Assembly (NCBI GenBank): GCA_903929035.1
Contig: CAIYTF010000109.1
Coordinates: 1-34,186 of the forward strand
Length of the DNA stretch: 34,186 nt
DNA from: an uncultured Ignavibacteriales bacterium
Lineage (GTDB): Bacteria > Bacteroidota > Ignavibacteria > Ignavibacteriales > Ignavibacteriaceae
Reading direction: 5' to 3'
Shown: in pieces, positions 25,799 through 34,186 of the stretch
How the letters are laid out: the number at the start of each line of letters is the position of its first letter
Position numbering within the stretch: position 1 is the first letter of the stretch
Translations under genes and position numbers: made by a program
Notes under the pieces: model-generated
The model's database searches: none
What the model saw: the letters and a program-made list of their open reading frames with translations, nothing else
Told to the model about the DNA's origin: nothing

Positions 25799-26704
25799 GT
25801 GTCTAAAGTTCTAATGATTTTTGTTGACGGTATTGGCATTGGGGAAGCGGATATAATCAATAATCCTTTTTTTACACATAGCTTTAAAACATTTACAGGG
25901 CACTTTGGCGCGCTGCCCTCGTTAGAAAATGCCGCGATGGAACGGGATGGGAAGTATCTTTTCCCTGTTGACGCGCTGCTTGGCGTGGAGGGTACTCCGC
26001 AAAGCGGCACGGGGCAGACAACCATTTTTTGCGGATTTAATGCCGCTGCTTTTATCGGGAAGCACTTTGGACCATTTCCTTTTTCAACTACGATCCCGCT
26101 CATTCAAGAACAAAATATATTTAAAGTGTTAAGCAGCAAAGGCAAGAAAGTATTTTTTGCCAATGCATATCCGAAAGTTTTTTTTGATTATCTGAAAAGC
26201 GGTAAGACCCGCGTAAGCACAACTTCGCTAAGCTATCGGTCAGCAGGATACAAACTAAATACAGTGAATGATGTCCGCAGGGCAAATGCTCTCACTGCCG
26301 AAATAACGGGCGAGCGGTGGAATAGAAAACTTGGCTATAAAATTCCCGTGATAACACCGGAGTCTGCCGCGCGCCGACTTGTACGAATCGCGCTCAAAAA
26401 CGATTTTACACTCTATGAATATTTCCTGACAGACTATATTGGACACGGCAGAATTGCCGATGAATTTCTCGCGATATTTCGAATGATAGATAATTTTCTA
26501 TTTGAGGTAATTGCTGCATTGCCGACTGATATGACACTATTAGTCGTATCCGATCACGGCAACCTTGAAGATATATCGAAGAAACAGCATACACTTAACC
26601 CGTCACTTGCAATAACAGCAGGCAAACACGCGCTCCAATTAAAAGAAAATATTAAATCGCTGATTGATGTACGCGATGCGGTTGATGAAGTTGTAATGAA
26701 GTAA
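25799..26704 (+). CDS. Metalloenzyme (alkaline phosphatase superfamily) protein
   Basis: This 301-aa protein belongs to the metalloenzyme group (PF01676-like) that includes phosphoglycerate mutases and phosphopentomutase. Metal- and nucleophile-site segments are visible: FVDGIGIGE (Asp10), PQSGTGQTTIFCG (probable nucleophile Thr71), LTDYIGHG and VVSDHGNLED. It is much shorter than iPGM (about 510 aa) and lacks that enzyme's inserted domain, so the substrate is unknown. GTG 25799 is the likely start; ATG 25814 would cut into the first strand. It is the third gene of an operon with prmC and dtd. The stop codon touches repeat copy 5. Confidence 0.85.
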   Translation: MSKVLMIFVDGIGIGEADIINNPFFTHSFKTFTGHFGALPSLENAAMERDGKYLFPVDALLGVEGTPQSGTGQTTIFCGFNAAAFIGKHFGPFPFSTTIPLIQEQNIFKVLSSKGKKVFFANAYPKVFFDYLKSGKTRVSTTSLSYRSAGYKLNTVNDVRRANALTAEITGERWNRKLGYKIPVITPESAARRLVRIALKNDFTLYEYFLTDYIGHGRIADEFLAIFRMIDNFLFEVIAALPTDMTLLVVSDHGNLEDISKKQHTLNPSLAITAGKHALQLKENIKSLIDVRDAVDEVVMK

Positions 26705-26791
26705 GGACTCGTTCAGAAATAACATTTTCTCACGCGAAGACCGCGAAGGTTAGATTTAGAAGTTATATGTTATTTCTTTAGAAGAACTTAA
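26703..26791 (+). repeat. Dispersed palindromic repeat, copy 5
   Basis: The left end starts within the stop codon of the metalloenzyme gene (TAAGGACTCGTTC). The inner arms AGAAATAACAT and ATGTTATTTCT are perfect inverted complements over 11 bp. The core is CTCACGCGAAGACCGCGAAGG. It lies between convergent genes. Confidence 0.88.
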
Positions 26792-26841
26792 CTGTTTTTA
26801 GGGCAGCTAACACGGCACTTTCAAAAGCATTTAAGTTTGTC

Positions 26842-27753
26842 CTATCCCAATCGCGACCGCTTTTGCAAATAGGAAAATAATGCTTTATCAAACGGCATTT
26901 CAGTATTAATTAAATTATATTCAATTCCGCCGGCGAGGCATTCTTTTTTCAGTTTGCCGGTGAACTCTTGCATTGCATCGCCATATACTTTTTGCAGGTG
27001 ATACGGTCGCGTGTGCATTTCTTCACCGGATTCCATATCAACAAATGTTGCATCTCCGCCGAAAGCAAAACTCATTTCAATCGGGTCGAGAATCTGAAAT
27101 ACTATTACTTCATCGCGTGTAAACCGGAAATGTTTTAACGCGCTGATCGTGCTTGCCGGGTCATCGAAAAAATCCGAAATAATAATAACCAATCCGCGCC
27201 GATTTATCTTTTCGGCAATCAGGGAAAGGCACTTTCCCGAATTTGTTTTGCCCTCAACTTTGGCATTTGCAATTGCTTTCAGCAATTCATTCAGATAAAT
27301 GCCGGAGGCACGCGGCAGGAGAGATTTGATAATTTCAGACGCGTATAACGTGATGCCTGCCGCGTCTTTTTGATGAATACTCAAATAGGCTAATGCTGCC
27401 GCGAGCATTGCACCGTATTCAAATTTGGGTATCCGGTTATTATACGCGAAACTCATAGAGTGGCTGCAATCCATCAGGATGTGCACTTTCAGGTTTGTTT
27501 CTTCTTCATACTGCTTAACGAAATAGCGGTCTGTTTTGCCATACACTTTCCAGTCAATGTCCTTTGGAGCATCGCCCTGCATATAAGGTCTATGCTGGCT
27601 GAACTCGATACTAAATCCGTGATAGGGGCTACGGTGTAAACCAAGCATAAACCCTTCGACAATATATTTAGATTTCAGTTCAAGCGAAGCTAGCCGCGAA
27701 ACAACCGCGGGGTCAAGATATTTCCGGTAGTCGTTCTGTACTTCTTTCTCCAT
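26842..27753 (-). CDS. DUF58 domain protein
   Basis: This 303-aa protein shows the DUF58 signature: IEFSQHRPYMQGDAPKDIDW followed by KTDRYFVKQYEEE, then a VWA-like strand with a partial MIDAS (ILMDCSHSM) and IIISDFFDD. DUF58 proteins usually act with MoxR-type AAA ATPases and Bat/aerotolerance proteins in envelope stress or complex assembly; no MoxR gene is next to it here. It has no signal peptide. Its ATG overlaps the TAA of the upstream lipoprotein gene (TAATG), so the two are coupled. Confidence 0.9.
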   Translation of the reverse strand: MEKEVQNDYRKYLDPAVVSRLASLELKSKYIVEGFMLGLHRSPYHGFSIEFSQHRPYMQGDAPKDIDWKVYGKTDRYFVKQYEEETNLKVHILMDCSHSMSFAYNNRIPKFEYGAMLAAALAYLSIHQKDAAGITLYASEIIKSLLPRASGIYLNELLKAIANAKVEGKTNSGKCLSLIAEKINRRGLVIIISDFFDDPASTISALKHFRFTRDEVIVFQILDPIEMSFAFGGDATFVDMESGEEMHTRPYHLQKVYGDAMQEFTGKLKKECLAGGIEYNLINTEMPFDKALFSYLQKRSRLG

Positions 27754-28259
27754 TATTCGGCTTCAGCCGTTTTTCTGCGGATAATTTCTTCCGGCGAAAC
27801 ACCGAGGTTATCTATTTCACTTTTCGCGCTTGAAACAAGCGGGTCATTCGGGTAGTCGCGAATGAATCGCTCGTATGCTTTTTTTGCTTCATCAAAGTTC
27901 TTCAGCTCGTTTGCCTCCAAAAAGCCTATGTTAAACAAGGCGGCGGGTGCTTGAGAGGATTTAGGGAACTTCTCGACTATTTGTTGATAGTATTCTATAG
28001 CTTTGCGGTCGGACTGTTCCATATCAAGCGCGAGAACCATTTTGTCCTGATAGATTCTGCCGAGATTATATAGAACAATAGAAGTATTCTCGCCATTTGG
28101 AAATTCTTTCAGAAAGTCTTCATAAGCTGCAATAGAACCGGCAGCATCCTGTTTTTTTATACATTCAGCAGCGACAGCAAGCATTGCTTTCTCGTCTTTT
28201 TTCTTGCAGCCGATAAAGTAAAATGCAAATAACGCGGCGAAAATCAATAATCTTTTCAT
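27753..28259 (-). CDS. TPR lipoprotein
   Basis: This 168-aa lipoprotein has signal peptide MKRLLIFAALFAFYFIGC with lipobox FIGC, so the mature protein starts at Cys18. Three to four TPR units follow (AAYEDFLKEFPNG, AIEYYQQIVEKFPKSSQAPA and AYERFIRDYPNDPLVSSA). The pattern resembles BamD/YbgF-type TPRs, but it is shorter than BamD (about 240 aa). It is probably anchored to a membrane and binds partner proteins. It is the first gene of a two-gene unit with the DUF58 gene. Confidence 0.85.
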   Translation of the reverse strand: MKRLLIFAALFAFYFIGCKKKDEKAMLAVAAECIKKQDAAGSIAAYEDFLKEFPNGENTSIVLYNLGRIYQDKMVLALDMEQSDRKAIEYYQQIVEKFPKSSQAPAALFNIGFLEANELKNFDEAKKAYERFIRDYPNDPLVSSAKSEIDNLGVSPEEIIRRKTAEAE

Positions 28260-28317
28260 AGTCTTCCGGTGTTAGAATAGTGATTAAAATATTATAATGA
28301 AATTTACAAATTAATTG

Positions 28318-28329
28318 ACAAATATTTGT
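28318..28329. promoter_or_regulatory. 12-bp palindrome between divergent genes
   Basis: ACAAATATTTGT is a perfect palindrome midway between the lipoprotein gene (-) and dnaG (+). It could be an operator or only AT-rich chance. No clear TAnnTTTG promoter is seen on either side. Confidence 0.25.
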
Positions 28330-28381
28330 AACTTTACAGTCTTAGATTTTACCCGACTAAACATATTTCGATAGAACATAA

Positions 28382-30241
28382 ATGAGAATTCCCGAAGAAA
28401 CCATTGAGATTGTCCGGCAAAGCCAGGATATTGCTGATTTGGTTGGGCAATATGTACCGCTCCGTAAAAAAGGTAAACAGCTATGGGGCGTATGCCCTTT
28501 CCATTCCGAAAAAACACCGTCATTCAGTGTTAATCAGGATAAACAGATTTTCTATTGCTTCGGCTGCCACGTTGGCGGAAATGTTTTCAAGTTTCTTATG
28601 GATTTTAAGAAAATCTCCTATATTGAAGCAGTCATTGAAATAGCGAAAGAAAATTCAATTTCGATTCAGTACGAACAGCAGGGCAATGCTTTGCCGCAGT
28701 CTGAAAAAGAACTTATGTTCGATCTCAACGAGGAAGTGGCAAGGCAATTTCTGAATAACCTTCATTCTTCTCCTGCAGCAAGTCACGCGCGCGATTATTT
28801 TGAAAAACGCAATCTCAAAACGAATACCCTGCGCGGTTTTGGATTGGGGTATGCTCCAAGTGACAGGCAATATTTGAGTAATCTTTTTTCCAAAACACCG
28901 GAAAAACTTGAACTTGCAATCAAACTCGGCTTGATTATTAAAAATGATTCGGGGGCACTTTATGACCGATTTGCCGGAAGAATTATTTTCCCGATATTTT
29001 CGCCTAACGGCAGAGTTATTGCTTTCGCGGGACGTACATTAGAGGAAGGCACAAATGCTGCTAAATATATGAATTCACCAGAGTCCGCTGTTTATACAAA
29101 AGGCAAGGTGCTTTACGGGCTTTCGCTTTCAAAGGATGACATTCGTAAAAATGATCGCGCCATAATGGTTGAAGGATATATGGATTTGCTATCGCTTTTC
29201 CAAAACGGGGTGAAAAATGTTATTGCTGTTTCCGGTACAGCACTCACCAATGACCAAACTGTTTTGCTCTCGCGCTATACAAAAAATATTACTGCCCTTT
29301 TTGATGCTGATGAAGCGGGCGTAAAGGCATCTATGAGGAGTGTAGAAATACTCCTCAAACGCAATATGAACATCCTCGTTGGCTCGCTTGGTGATAACGA
29401 AGACCCTGATTCCTTTATCAATAAGCACGGGAAAGATGCCTTACTTAATAAACTAAGCACGGCAACAAATTTTCTCGAATTTCAAACAGCATATTATTTT
29501 AACAAAGGGGCATTTAACGATCCGCAGAAGTCAGGCGAGGTGATTCGTGAATTACTGCGTCCGCTCGCGCTTTTGGAAGACCCGCTAAAGCAGGCGATGC
29601 TTATCCGCTCGATGTCCGAACGGTTTTCTTTACGCGAAAAACTTCTTGAAGACGAACTATCTGAAATTATCAGGAAATCTGATTCGAAACCAAAATCGGC
29701 GCGTCAAAATGCAGCTCCAAGCAAAGCTGTTGCCGCGAAGTCAGTTACTGTTTCAGCGGCTGCTCGATTTGCTCCTCTGGAAAAAGAACTCCTGCGTATT
29801 TTATGCGAAGGCAACAAATACACTACTTCACTTATAAAGAAACACATTTCCATTGATGAACTAAGCAGCAGCGATGCGAAACAAATTGTTAACATTATAT
29901 ATACCGCGCAAGAAAATGGTCAGGATACCTCGCTTGGTGCTTTAGTAGATAAAATTGAGAATCCGGAACTGGTAGAATATCTTACTTCTATTGCATCCTC
30001 AAATTACGTGGTAAGCGCAAAATGGGAAGAATATACGCCAACGCCGGATGATACCGAGAGACTGATTCGAATTACCAAAGATACCATTAAACGGGTCAAA
30101 CAACTGCTGATTGATCAAGAAGTAACCTTGTTGAAAGCAATGATTGCCGAAAATTCTCGAGACGAGAAAATAGGAGAATATCTCCGAAAAATTCAGCAGG
30201 CGGTTTATAGAAAGCAAGAAATTGAAAAAATGCTTTTTTAG
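28382..30241 (+). CDS. dnaG: DNA primase
   Basis: DnaG makes RNA primers for the replication fork. The 619-aa product has the N-terminal CHC2 zinc finger (Cys38, His41, Cys59, Cys62), the RNA polymerase domain with TOPRIM acidic residues Glu264 (MVEGYMDLL) and Asp308/Asp310 (LFDADEAG), and a C-terminal helicase-interaction region after a low-complexity linker near residues 435-460 (SKPKSARQNAAPSKAVAAKS). The RFAGRIIFPI and FAGRT motifs are typical. The start ATG 28382 gives the expected MRIPEETIEIVRQ. It stands alone rather than in the classical rpsU-dnaG-rpoD cluster. The 215 bp after it (30242-30456) are AT-rich without a gene. Confidence 0.97.
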   Translation: MRIPEETIEIVRQSQDIADLVGQYVPLRKKGKQLWGVCPFHSEKTPSFSVNQDKQIFYCFGCHVGGNVFKFLMDFKKISYIEAVIEIAKENSISIQYEQQGNALPQSEKELMFDLNEEVARQFLNNLHSSPAASHARDYFEKRNLKTNTLRGFGLGYAPSDRQYLSNLFSKTPEKLELAIKLGLIIKNDSGALYDRFAGRIIFPIFSPNGRVIAFAGRTLEEGTNAAKYMNSPESAVYTKGKVLYGLSLSKDDIRKNDRAIMVEGYMDLLSLFQNGVKNVIAVSGTALTNDQTVLLSRYTKNITALFDADEAGVKASMRSVEILLKRNMNILVGSLGDNEDPDSFINKHGKDALLNKLSTATNFLEFQTAYYFNKGAFNDPQKSGEVIRELLRPLALLEDPLKQAMLIRSMSERFSLREKLLEDELSEIIRKSDSKPKSARQNAAPSKAVAAKSVTVSAAARFAPLEKELLRILCEGNKYTTSLIKKHISIDELSSSDAKQIVNIIYTAQENGQDTSLGALVDKIENPELVEYLTSIASSNYVVSAKWEEYTPTPDDTERLIRITKDTIKRVKQLLIDQEVTLLKAMIAENSRDEKIGEYLRKIQQAVYRKQEIEKMLF

Positions 30242-30456
30242 GGGAGTTATTTTTTCAGCTAAACTATCAGGATGATTAGTTACCGCAAAAAAGTTTTTTT
30301 ATTTGGAGTAATATATTTTATTTTAGAATTATGCAAAGAAAAAAATGCATATTAGAAAACTATATGGAAAGTTTTTTTGGTGGCGGTGTTAGCCGCGAAA
30401 ATAAATTCCCCGTGTGTTATCGATTAAATTAATTAAGTTTAGAATAGGAAGCAGCT

Positions 30457-33400
30457 ATGGAACATATTGATAGTGAATCAGAATCGGCGAACCTCCGCGA
30501 GGAAGCAGAAGAGATGCGGAAAAAGGGGGCTGCCCAAATAGTTTCCCGGCTTACTGAGTCTGCTATGAAACTTGTTCAGGAACTGCAGGTGCAAAAAACC
30601 GAGCTTGAACTTATGAACGATGAATTCAGGGTGGAAAAGGAGCGTGCCGAAGCTGCCTCAAAGACCGCGAAAGCCACTATCGATAAATATACTGAATTGT
30701 ATGATTTCGCTCCTTTTGGTTATTTTACTCTTTCCAAAGAAGGGAATATTGTTGAATTAAATCTAATGGGGGCGCAGCTGCTTGGCAAGGAACGCTCGCG
30801 TTTAATAAACAGCCGTTTTGGATTTTTTGTCACTGACGATACAAGACCGGCATTTAATCTCTTTCTAAAAAAAGTATTTACCGGCAAATCCAAAGTAAGC
30901 TGCGAGATAACATTATTGTTTAATGACAGCCTGCCAATGAATGTTTACATTGAAGGACTCGCTGCTAAAAATATAGAACAATGCATTTTATCGGTAGTTG
31001 ATATTACCGAGCAGACACGGATGAAAGCGGAGAAAGAGACCCTTTTATACAATCTCAACGAGAGGGTTAAAGAGCTGCAATGCTTATACAGGATTTCGTC
31101 AATTGTTGAAATTCCTAATATTTCATTTTCCGAAATGATGCAGCAAATAGTCGAGGAGATAAGGTCCGGATGGCAATTCCCCGATATTACTTGTGCCCGA
31201 ATAGTAATCGATATGGACGATTATAAGACCGCTAATTACAAAGAAACAAAATGGAAACAATCGTCCAAGATTAAGGTAAATAGTAAGGAAGCCGGCCGCG
31301 TTGAAGTATTCTATTTGGAAGAGAGAGCCGAAAGCGATGAAGGACCATTTCTAAAAGAAGAAAAAACCTTAATAAATGCCATTGCTCAAAGGTTAGGGCA
31401 CATCACCGAGGGCTACAAGGCAGAGGAACAAATTAAACAAACTGAAAACAGGCTGAAGAGTTTAGTGGAAATTCTTCAGTATGAATCAAATACTATACAA
31501 GAATTTCTTGATTATGCTCTCCACGAAGCCATAGATTTAACACTAAGTAAAATTGGCTATATATATCATTACAGCGAGGCGAAAAAGGAATTTATATTAA
31601 ATTCCTGGTCAAGGGAGGTAATGAAAGAATGTACTATCGTAGAAGCACATACTGTTTACGAACTTGATAAGACGGGGTTATGGGGAGAGGCTGTCCGCCA
31701 GCGAAAACCCATTATTGTAAATGATTTTCAATCACCGAATCCTCTTAAAAAAGGTTATCCTGAAGGCCATTCCCACTTGAATAAATACTTAACCGTGCCA
31801 ATATTCAGGGGCGTTGAAATTGTTGGTGTTGTGGCAGTTGGCAATAAAGAAACAGATTATATAGAATCCGATGTTATTCAGCTTTCTTTACTTATGGAGT
31901 CGGTATGGAAAGTTGTTGATAGGAAACAGGCAGCAGAAGATTTGCGGGAAAGTAATGAACGGCACCGTATTTTTATTGAACAATCGCCTATCGCCATTGA
32001 ACTTTACAATTCAAAAGGCTTGCTTGTGAGTGTTAATCAAGCGTGCATTGAATTGTTCGGGGTAATAGATGCAAACGAGCTTATGGGTTTTTCTCTTTTT
32101 GATGACCCGAATATATCTGATGAGCACAAAAATGAATTAAGACTTGGCAAAAATATCCGTTATCAGGCAGTTTTTGATTTTGATAAAGTAAAGAAATTAA
32201 ATCTTTATCAAACCATAAAATCAGGGCAAATCTTTATTGATACAATTATTACGCCAATAAAAGACAGCCGTGAAAAGATAAGTGAGTATTTGCTGCAGAT
32301 TCAAGACATCACCGAGCAAAAGAGGGATGAGTCTTATAGCGAGATGGGTAGAGAGGTGCTGCAAATTCTTAACGAGTCCGGTCCTCTGCAGGGTGCGATT
32401 CAGCGGGTACTTAACGCTTTGAAGACCGGTACGGGTTTCGATGCCGTGGGTATTCGGCTGAAAGAGGGGGACGATTATCCATATATGGTTCAGGAAGGTT
32501 TTTCAAATAGTTTTTTGATGTCCGAAAATACGTTAGTTGAGCGTGATGCAAACGGCGGGGTGTGCCGTGACAGCAGCGGCAATATAAGTTTGGAATGTAC
32601 TTGCGGGTTGGTGATTTTGGGCAAGACCGACCCTGCTAATTCTCTCTTCACTAGAGGCGGAAGCAGTTGGACTAACGATTCATTTCCTTTTCTTAAAGTT
32701 CCTGCCGATCAGGATCCGCGTCATCATCCCCGGAATGTATGTATTCACCAAGGATATGCCTCTGTGGCACTTGTGCCCATCCGTATGAAAGAAAAGATTG
32801 TTGGATTGCTGCAATTTAATGACCGCGGAAAAGGGCGTTTTTCTCTTGCCGCGATTGAACAGTTGGAAAGCATAGCCGTGCATCTGGGCGAGGCATTAAC
32901 GCGCAAACAGGCTGAAGAAGAAATTAGATTAAAAAACGAACAAATTATTGCTCTAAATTCTGAAGAAATCAGTGTAAAAAACAGCCAGCTGCAAGAACTC
33001 AATGCTTCCAAGGATAAATTATTCTCAATTATCGCGCACGATTTAAGAAGCCCGTTCACCGGTTTGCTTGGTTTATCGGAAATTATGGCATCCGAAAGTG
33101 ATTCATTCTCTTCAGCTGAAATAGCTAAATTCAGCAGCTCATTGCATACATCGATAGTAAATGTATATAAATTAATAGAAAATTTATTAGAATGGGCGCA
33201 ATTCCAAAAAGGCTTAATCCCGTTTACTCCAGTTGAACTCTGCCTGCTTGATGTTTATTTGGAAAGCAAAGAATCTATCAAACAAAGAGCATTGCAAAAG
33301 GGAATTACTATTATCAATGAAATTCCGGAAACTTATAAAATTTTCGCGGATGAAAATATGATTGATTCCGTCCTCAGAAATTTACTTTCTAACGCTGTAA

Positions 33401-33690
33401 AATTTACAAGTAATGGTGGAAAAGTTATCGGCAAAGCAAGAGAAGTAGAAGATGGGATGATTGAAATTTCGGTAACAGATACCGGCGTTGGTATTCCTGC
33501 AGATACTGTCGATAAGCTGTTCAAAATAGGTGAAAATGTGGGAACCACCGGAACCGATAATGAACCCAGCACAGGTTTGGGCTTATTGCTCTGTAAAGAA
33601 TTTGTCGAAAAGCACAGCGGTAAAATATGGGTTGAAAGCGAAGATGGCAAAGGAAGCACGTTTTTCTTTACACTCCCGAAAATTTGTTAA
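30457..33690 (+). CDS. Multi-sensor histidine kinase (PAS-GAF-GAF-PAS-GAF-HisKA-HATPase)
   Basis: This 1077-aa cytoplasmic sensor kinase has no predicted membrane span. Order: an N-terminal coiled coil (about 1-75), PAS (76-187), GAF-like (205-320), GAF (335-490), PAS (500-622), GAF (630-815), a short coiled coil, HisKA with phospho-acceptor His861 (SIIAHDLRSPFTG), and HATPase_c with N-box RNLLSNAVKF (Asn979), DTGVGIP and GLGLLLC. The third GAF contains a cysteine set (Cys703, Cys714, Cys716, Cys762) within the conserved blocks GVCRD, LECTCG and NVCIHQGYASVA. I know this block pattern from other multi-sensor kinases. The cysteines could bind a metal or sense redox state. There is no receiver domain or adjacent response regulator, so it is an orphan kinase. 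AGGAAG 5 nt before ATG 30457 supports the start. Confidence 0.93.
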   Translation: MEHIDSESESANLREEAEEMRKKGAAQIVSRLTESAMKLVQELQVQKTELELMNDEFRVEKERAEAASKTAKATIDKYTELYDFAPFGYFTLSKEGNIVELNLMGAQLLGKERSRLINSRFGFFVTDDTRPAFNLFLKKVFTGKSKVSCEITLLFNDSLPMNVYIEGLAAKNIEQCILSVVDITEQTRMKAEKETLLYNLNERVKELQCLYRISSIVEIPNISFSEMMQQIVEEIRSGWQFPDITCARIVIDMDDYKTANYKETKWKQSSKIKVNSKEAGRVEVFYLEERAESDEGPFLKEEKTLINAIAQRLGHITEGYKAEEQIKQTENRLKSLVEILQYESNTIQEFLDYALHEAIDLTLSKIGYIYHYSEAKKEFILNSWSREVMKECTIVEAHTVYELDKTGLWGEAVRQRKPIIVNDFQSPNPLKKGYPEGHSHLNKYLTVPIFRGVEIVGVVAVGNKETDYIESDVIQLSLLMESVWKVVDRKQAAEDLRESNERHRIFIEQSPIAIELYNSKGLLVSVNQACIELFGVIDANELMGFSLFDDPNISDEHKNELRLGKNIRYQAVFDFDKVKKLNLYQTIKSGQIFIDTIITPIKDSREKISEYLLQIQDITEQKRDESYSEMGREVLQILNESGPLQGAIQRVLNALKTGTGFDAVGIRLKEGDDYPYMVQEGFSNSFLMSENTLVERDANGGVCRDSSGNISLECTCGLVILGKTDPANSLFTRGGSSWTNDSFPFLKVPADQDPRHHPRNVCIHQGYASVALVPIRMKEKIVGLLQFNDRGKGRFSLAAIEQLESIAVHLGEALTRKQAEEEIRLKNEQIIALNSEEISVKNSQLQELNASKDKLFSIIAHDLRSPFTGLLGLSEIMASESDSFSSAEIAKFSSSLHTSIVNVYKLIENLLEWAQFQKGLIPFTPVELCLLDVYLESKESIKQRALQKGITIINEIPETYKIFADENMIDSVLRNLLSNAVKFTSNGGKVIGKAREVEDGMIEISVTDTGVGIPADTVDKLFKIGENVGTTGTDNEPSTGLGLLLCKEFVEKHSGKIWVESEDGKGSTFFFTLPKIC

Positions 33691-33734
33691 TTAATAACTC
33701 ACGTTATGCAAAATGGGGCTAAAGCCATAATTAG

Positions 33735-33960
33735 AGACAGAACACCAAAACCGAAAAGGAAAATGTCCAAGTTGAGGTCAGATGCAATACAGCGATTTTC
33801 CGGAAGAGGTTGATGTTCCGGCACAATATGGAAACAGCGTAAAAGTATTGACAACAATTTCAAGTAAAGCTAAATCAAAACAAATCAGGTTGTTTTCGCG
33901 CTTTTCACGGAGCATAAGTTTAGGCTGTATAGAAAGGTATCTTTCCTACTTTAAGAAAAA
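33735..33960 (+). pseudogene. IS66-like transposase (TnpC) fragment, decayed
   Basis: One frame reads RTPKPKRK then CPS-stop-GQMQYSDFPEEVDVPAQYGNSVKVL, which resembles the zinc-finger and following region of IS66 TnpC (xDFPEGVxxPVQYGxxVKAL). Further on RLFSRFSRSISLGCIERYL resembles the LFxxxFxxxISEGTIxxxL stretch. A stop codon before the FPEEV block and the loss of everything downstream show it is a remnant. The IS identity rests on motif memory. The stretch 33691-33734 holds nothing I recognise. Confidence 0.5.
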
Positions 33961-33987
33961 ACAAATTCAATATTTTCGAAGAACTAT

Positions 33988-34031
33988 CCAATGTTTTCTC
34001 TTCTTCCAATGTTTTCTCTTCTTCCAATTTT
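33988..34031. repeat. 18-bp tandem repeat
   Basis: Two exact copies of CCAATGTTTTCTCTTCTT (33988-34005 and 34006-34023) are followed by a partial third (CCAATTTT). The repeat lies between the transposase remnant and its putative right end and probably arose by slippage. Confidence 0.85.
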
Positions 34032-34040
34032 GATTTCTCT

Positions 34041-34060
34041 AATACGACCTAAACAGTTAC
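34041..34060. repeat. Putative right end of the IS66-like remnant
   Basis: The sequence reads, in complement, GTAACTGTTTAGGTCGTATT. Its first 14 bases equal one end of the 56-bp element at 22249-22304. It lies about 80 bp beyond the transposase remnant. The last 126 bp of the window (34061-34186) contain no recognisable gene. Confidence 0.5.
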
Positions 34061-34186
34061 CCTTTTTAAAAGAAAGAGATTTTTTTTTGAGTGAACTCAT
34101 CTAATTTTTCTTTGTCTATTATATTGTTTCATTAAAACATACAAATATAGTAACTACTCAGCCTGTTCTTGAATTTGTCCCAAAGG

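Noticed and set aside
30330-30351. TATGCA...TGCATA hairpin between dnaG and the kinase gene.
   Set aside because: A six-base AT-rich stem with a ten-base loop is too weak to call a terminator.
1-34186. tRNA, rRNA and CRISPR arrays.
   Set aside because: I found no cloverleaf-like sequence, rRNA motifs or regularly spaced direct repeats; a tRNAscan/Infernal run would be decisive.

Overview
The window looks like chromosomal DNA from an AT-rich member of the Bacteroidota/Chlorobiota/Ignavibacteriota group. Support comes from several promoter-like sites of the Bacteroidota type (TTTG about 20 nt before TAnnTTTG), weak or missing Shine-Dalgarno sequences on most genes, a eukaryote-like long HisRS, a MetRS with a fused C-terminal tRNA-binding domain, and many secreted OmpA, SPOR, DUF4384 and CHAT type proteins. 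The exact phylum is an inference.

Layout. Positions 1-5256 hold metG (-), a secreted protein with 20 uninterrupted heptads and a probable barrel-like C-terminus (+), and hisS (-). Positions 5528-8242 hold a P2-type cation ATPase. Positions 8474-9327 hold a broken formylglycine-generating-enzyme-like (SUMF1) pseudogene. Positions 9503-10105 encode a small DUF4384-like secreted protein. Positions 10322-20904 are a five-gene operon (gaps of 1-7 nt) in which every product has an N-terminal signal sequence: a TPR/Ig/caspase-like protein lacking the catalytic residues, a second small caspase-like protein also lacking them, a VWA-TPR-OmpA-SPOR protein, a large TPR-CHAT protease with an intact His/Cys dyad, and an LPP20/DUF4384-like protein. 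Positions 21163-24426 (-) hold an unknown membrane-associated protein and two family 9 glycosyltransferases. Positions 24487-26704 (+) hold prmC, dtd and a metalloenzyme-superfamily gene. Positions 26842-28259 (-) hold a DUF58 protein and a TPR lipoprotein. dnaG (+) is at 28382-30241 and a multi-PAS/GAF histidine kinase (+) at 30457-33690. The right end carries a decayed IS66-like transposase fragment.

The most interesting biology is the 10.3-20.9 kb operon. It looks like an exported, cell-envelope CHAT protease module: one active caspase-fold protease, two apparently dead caspase-like relatives, a doubly peptidoglycan-anchored VWA scaffold and DUF4384 proteins. I do not recognise it as a described system.

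Two families of small palindromic elements lie between the genes. One is a roughly 100-bp hairpin repeat with five copies here, a conserved central core and stems that appear to covary. It sits at gene 3' ends and in one case supplies a stop codon. The other is a 56-bp element with 14-bp inverted ends that match the end of the IS66-like remnant; it supplies the stop codon of a glycosyltransferase gene.
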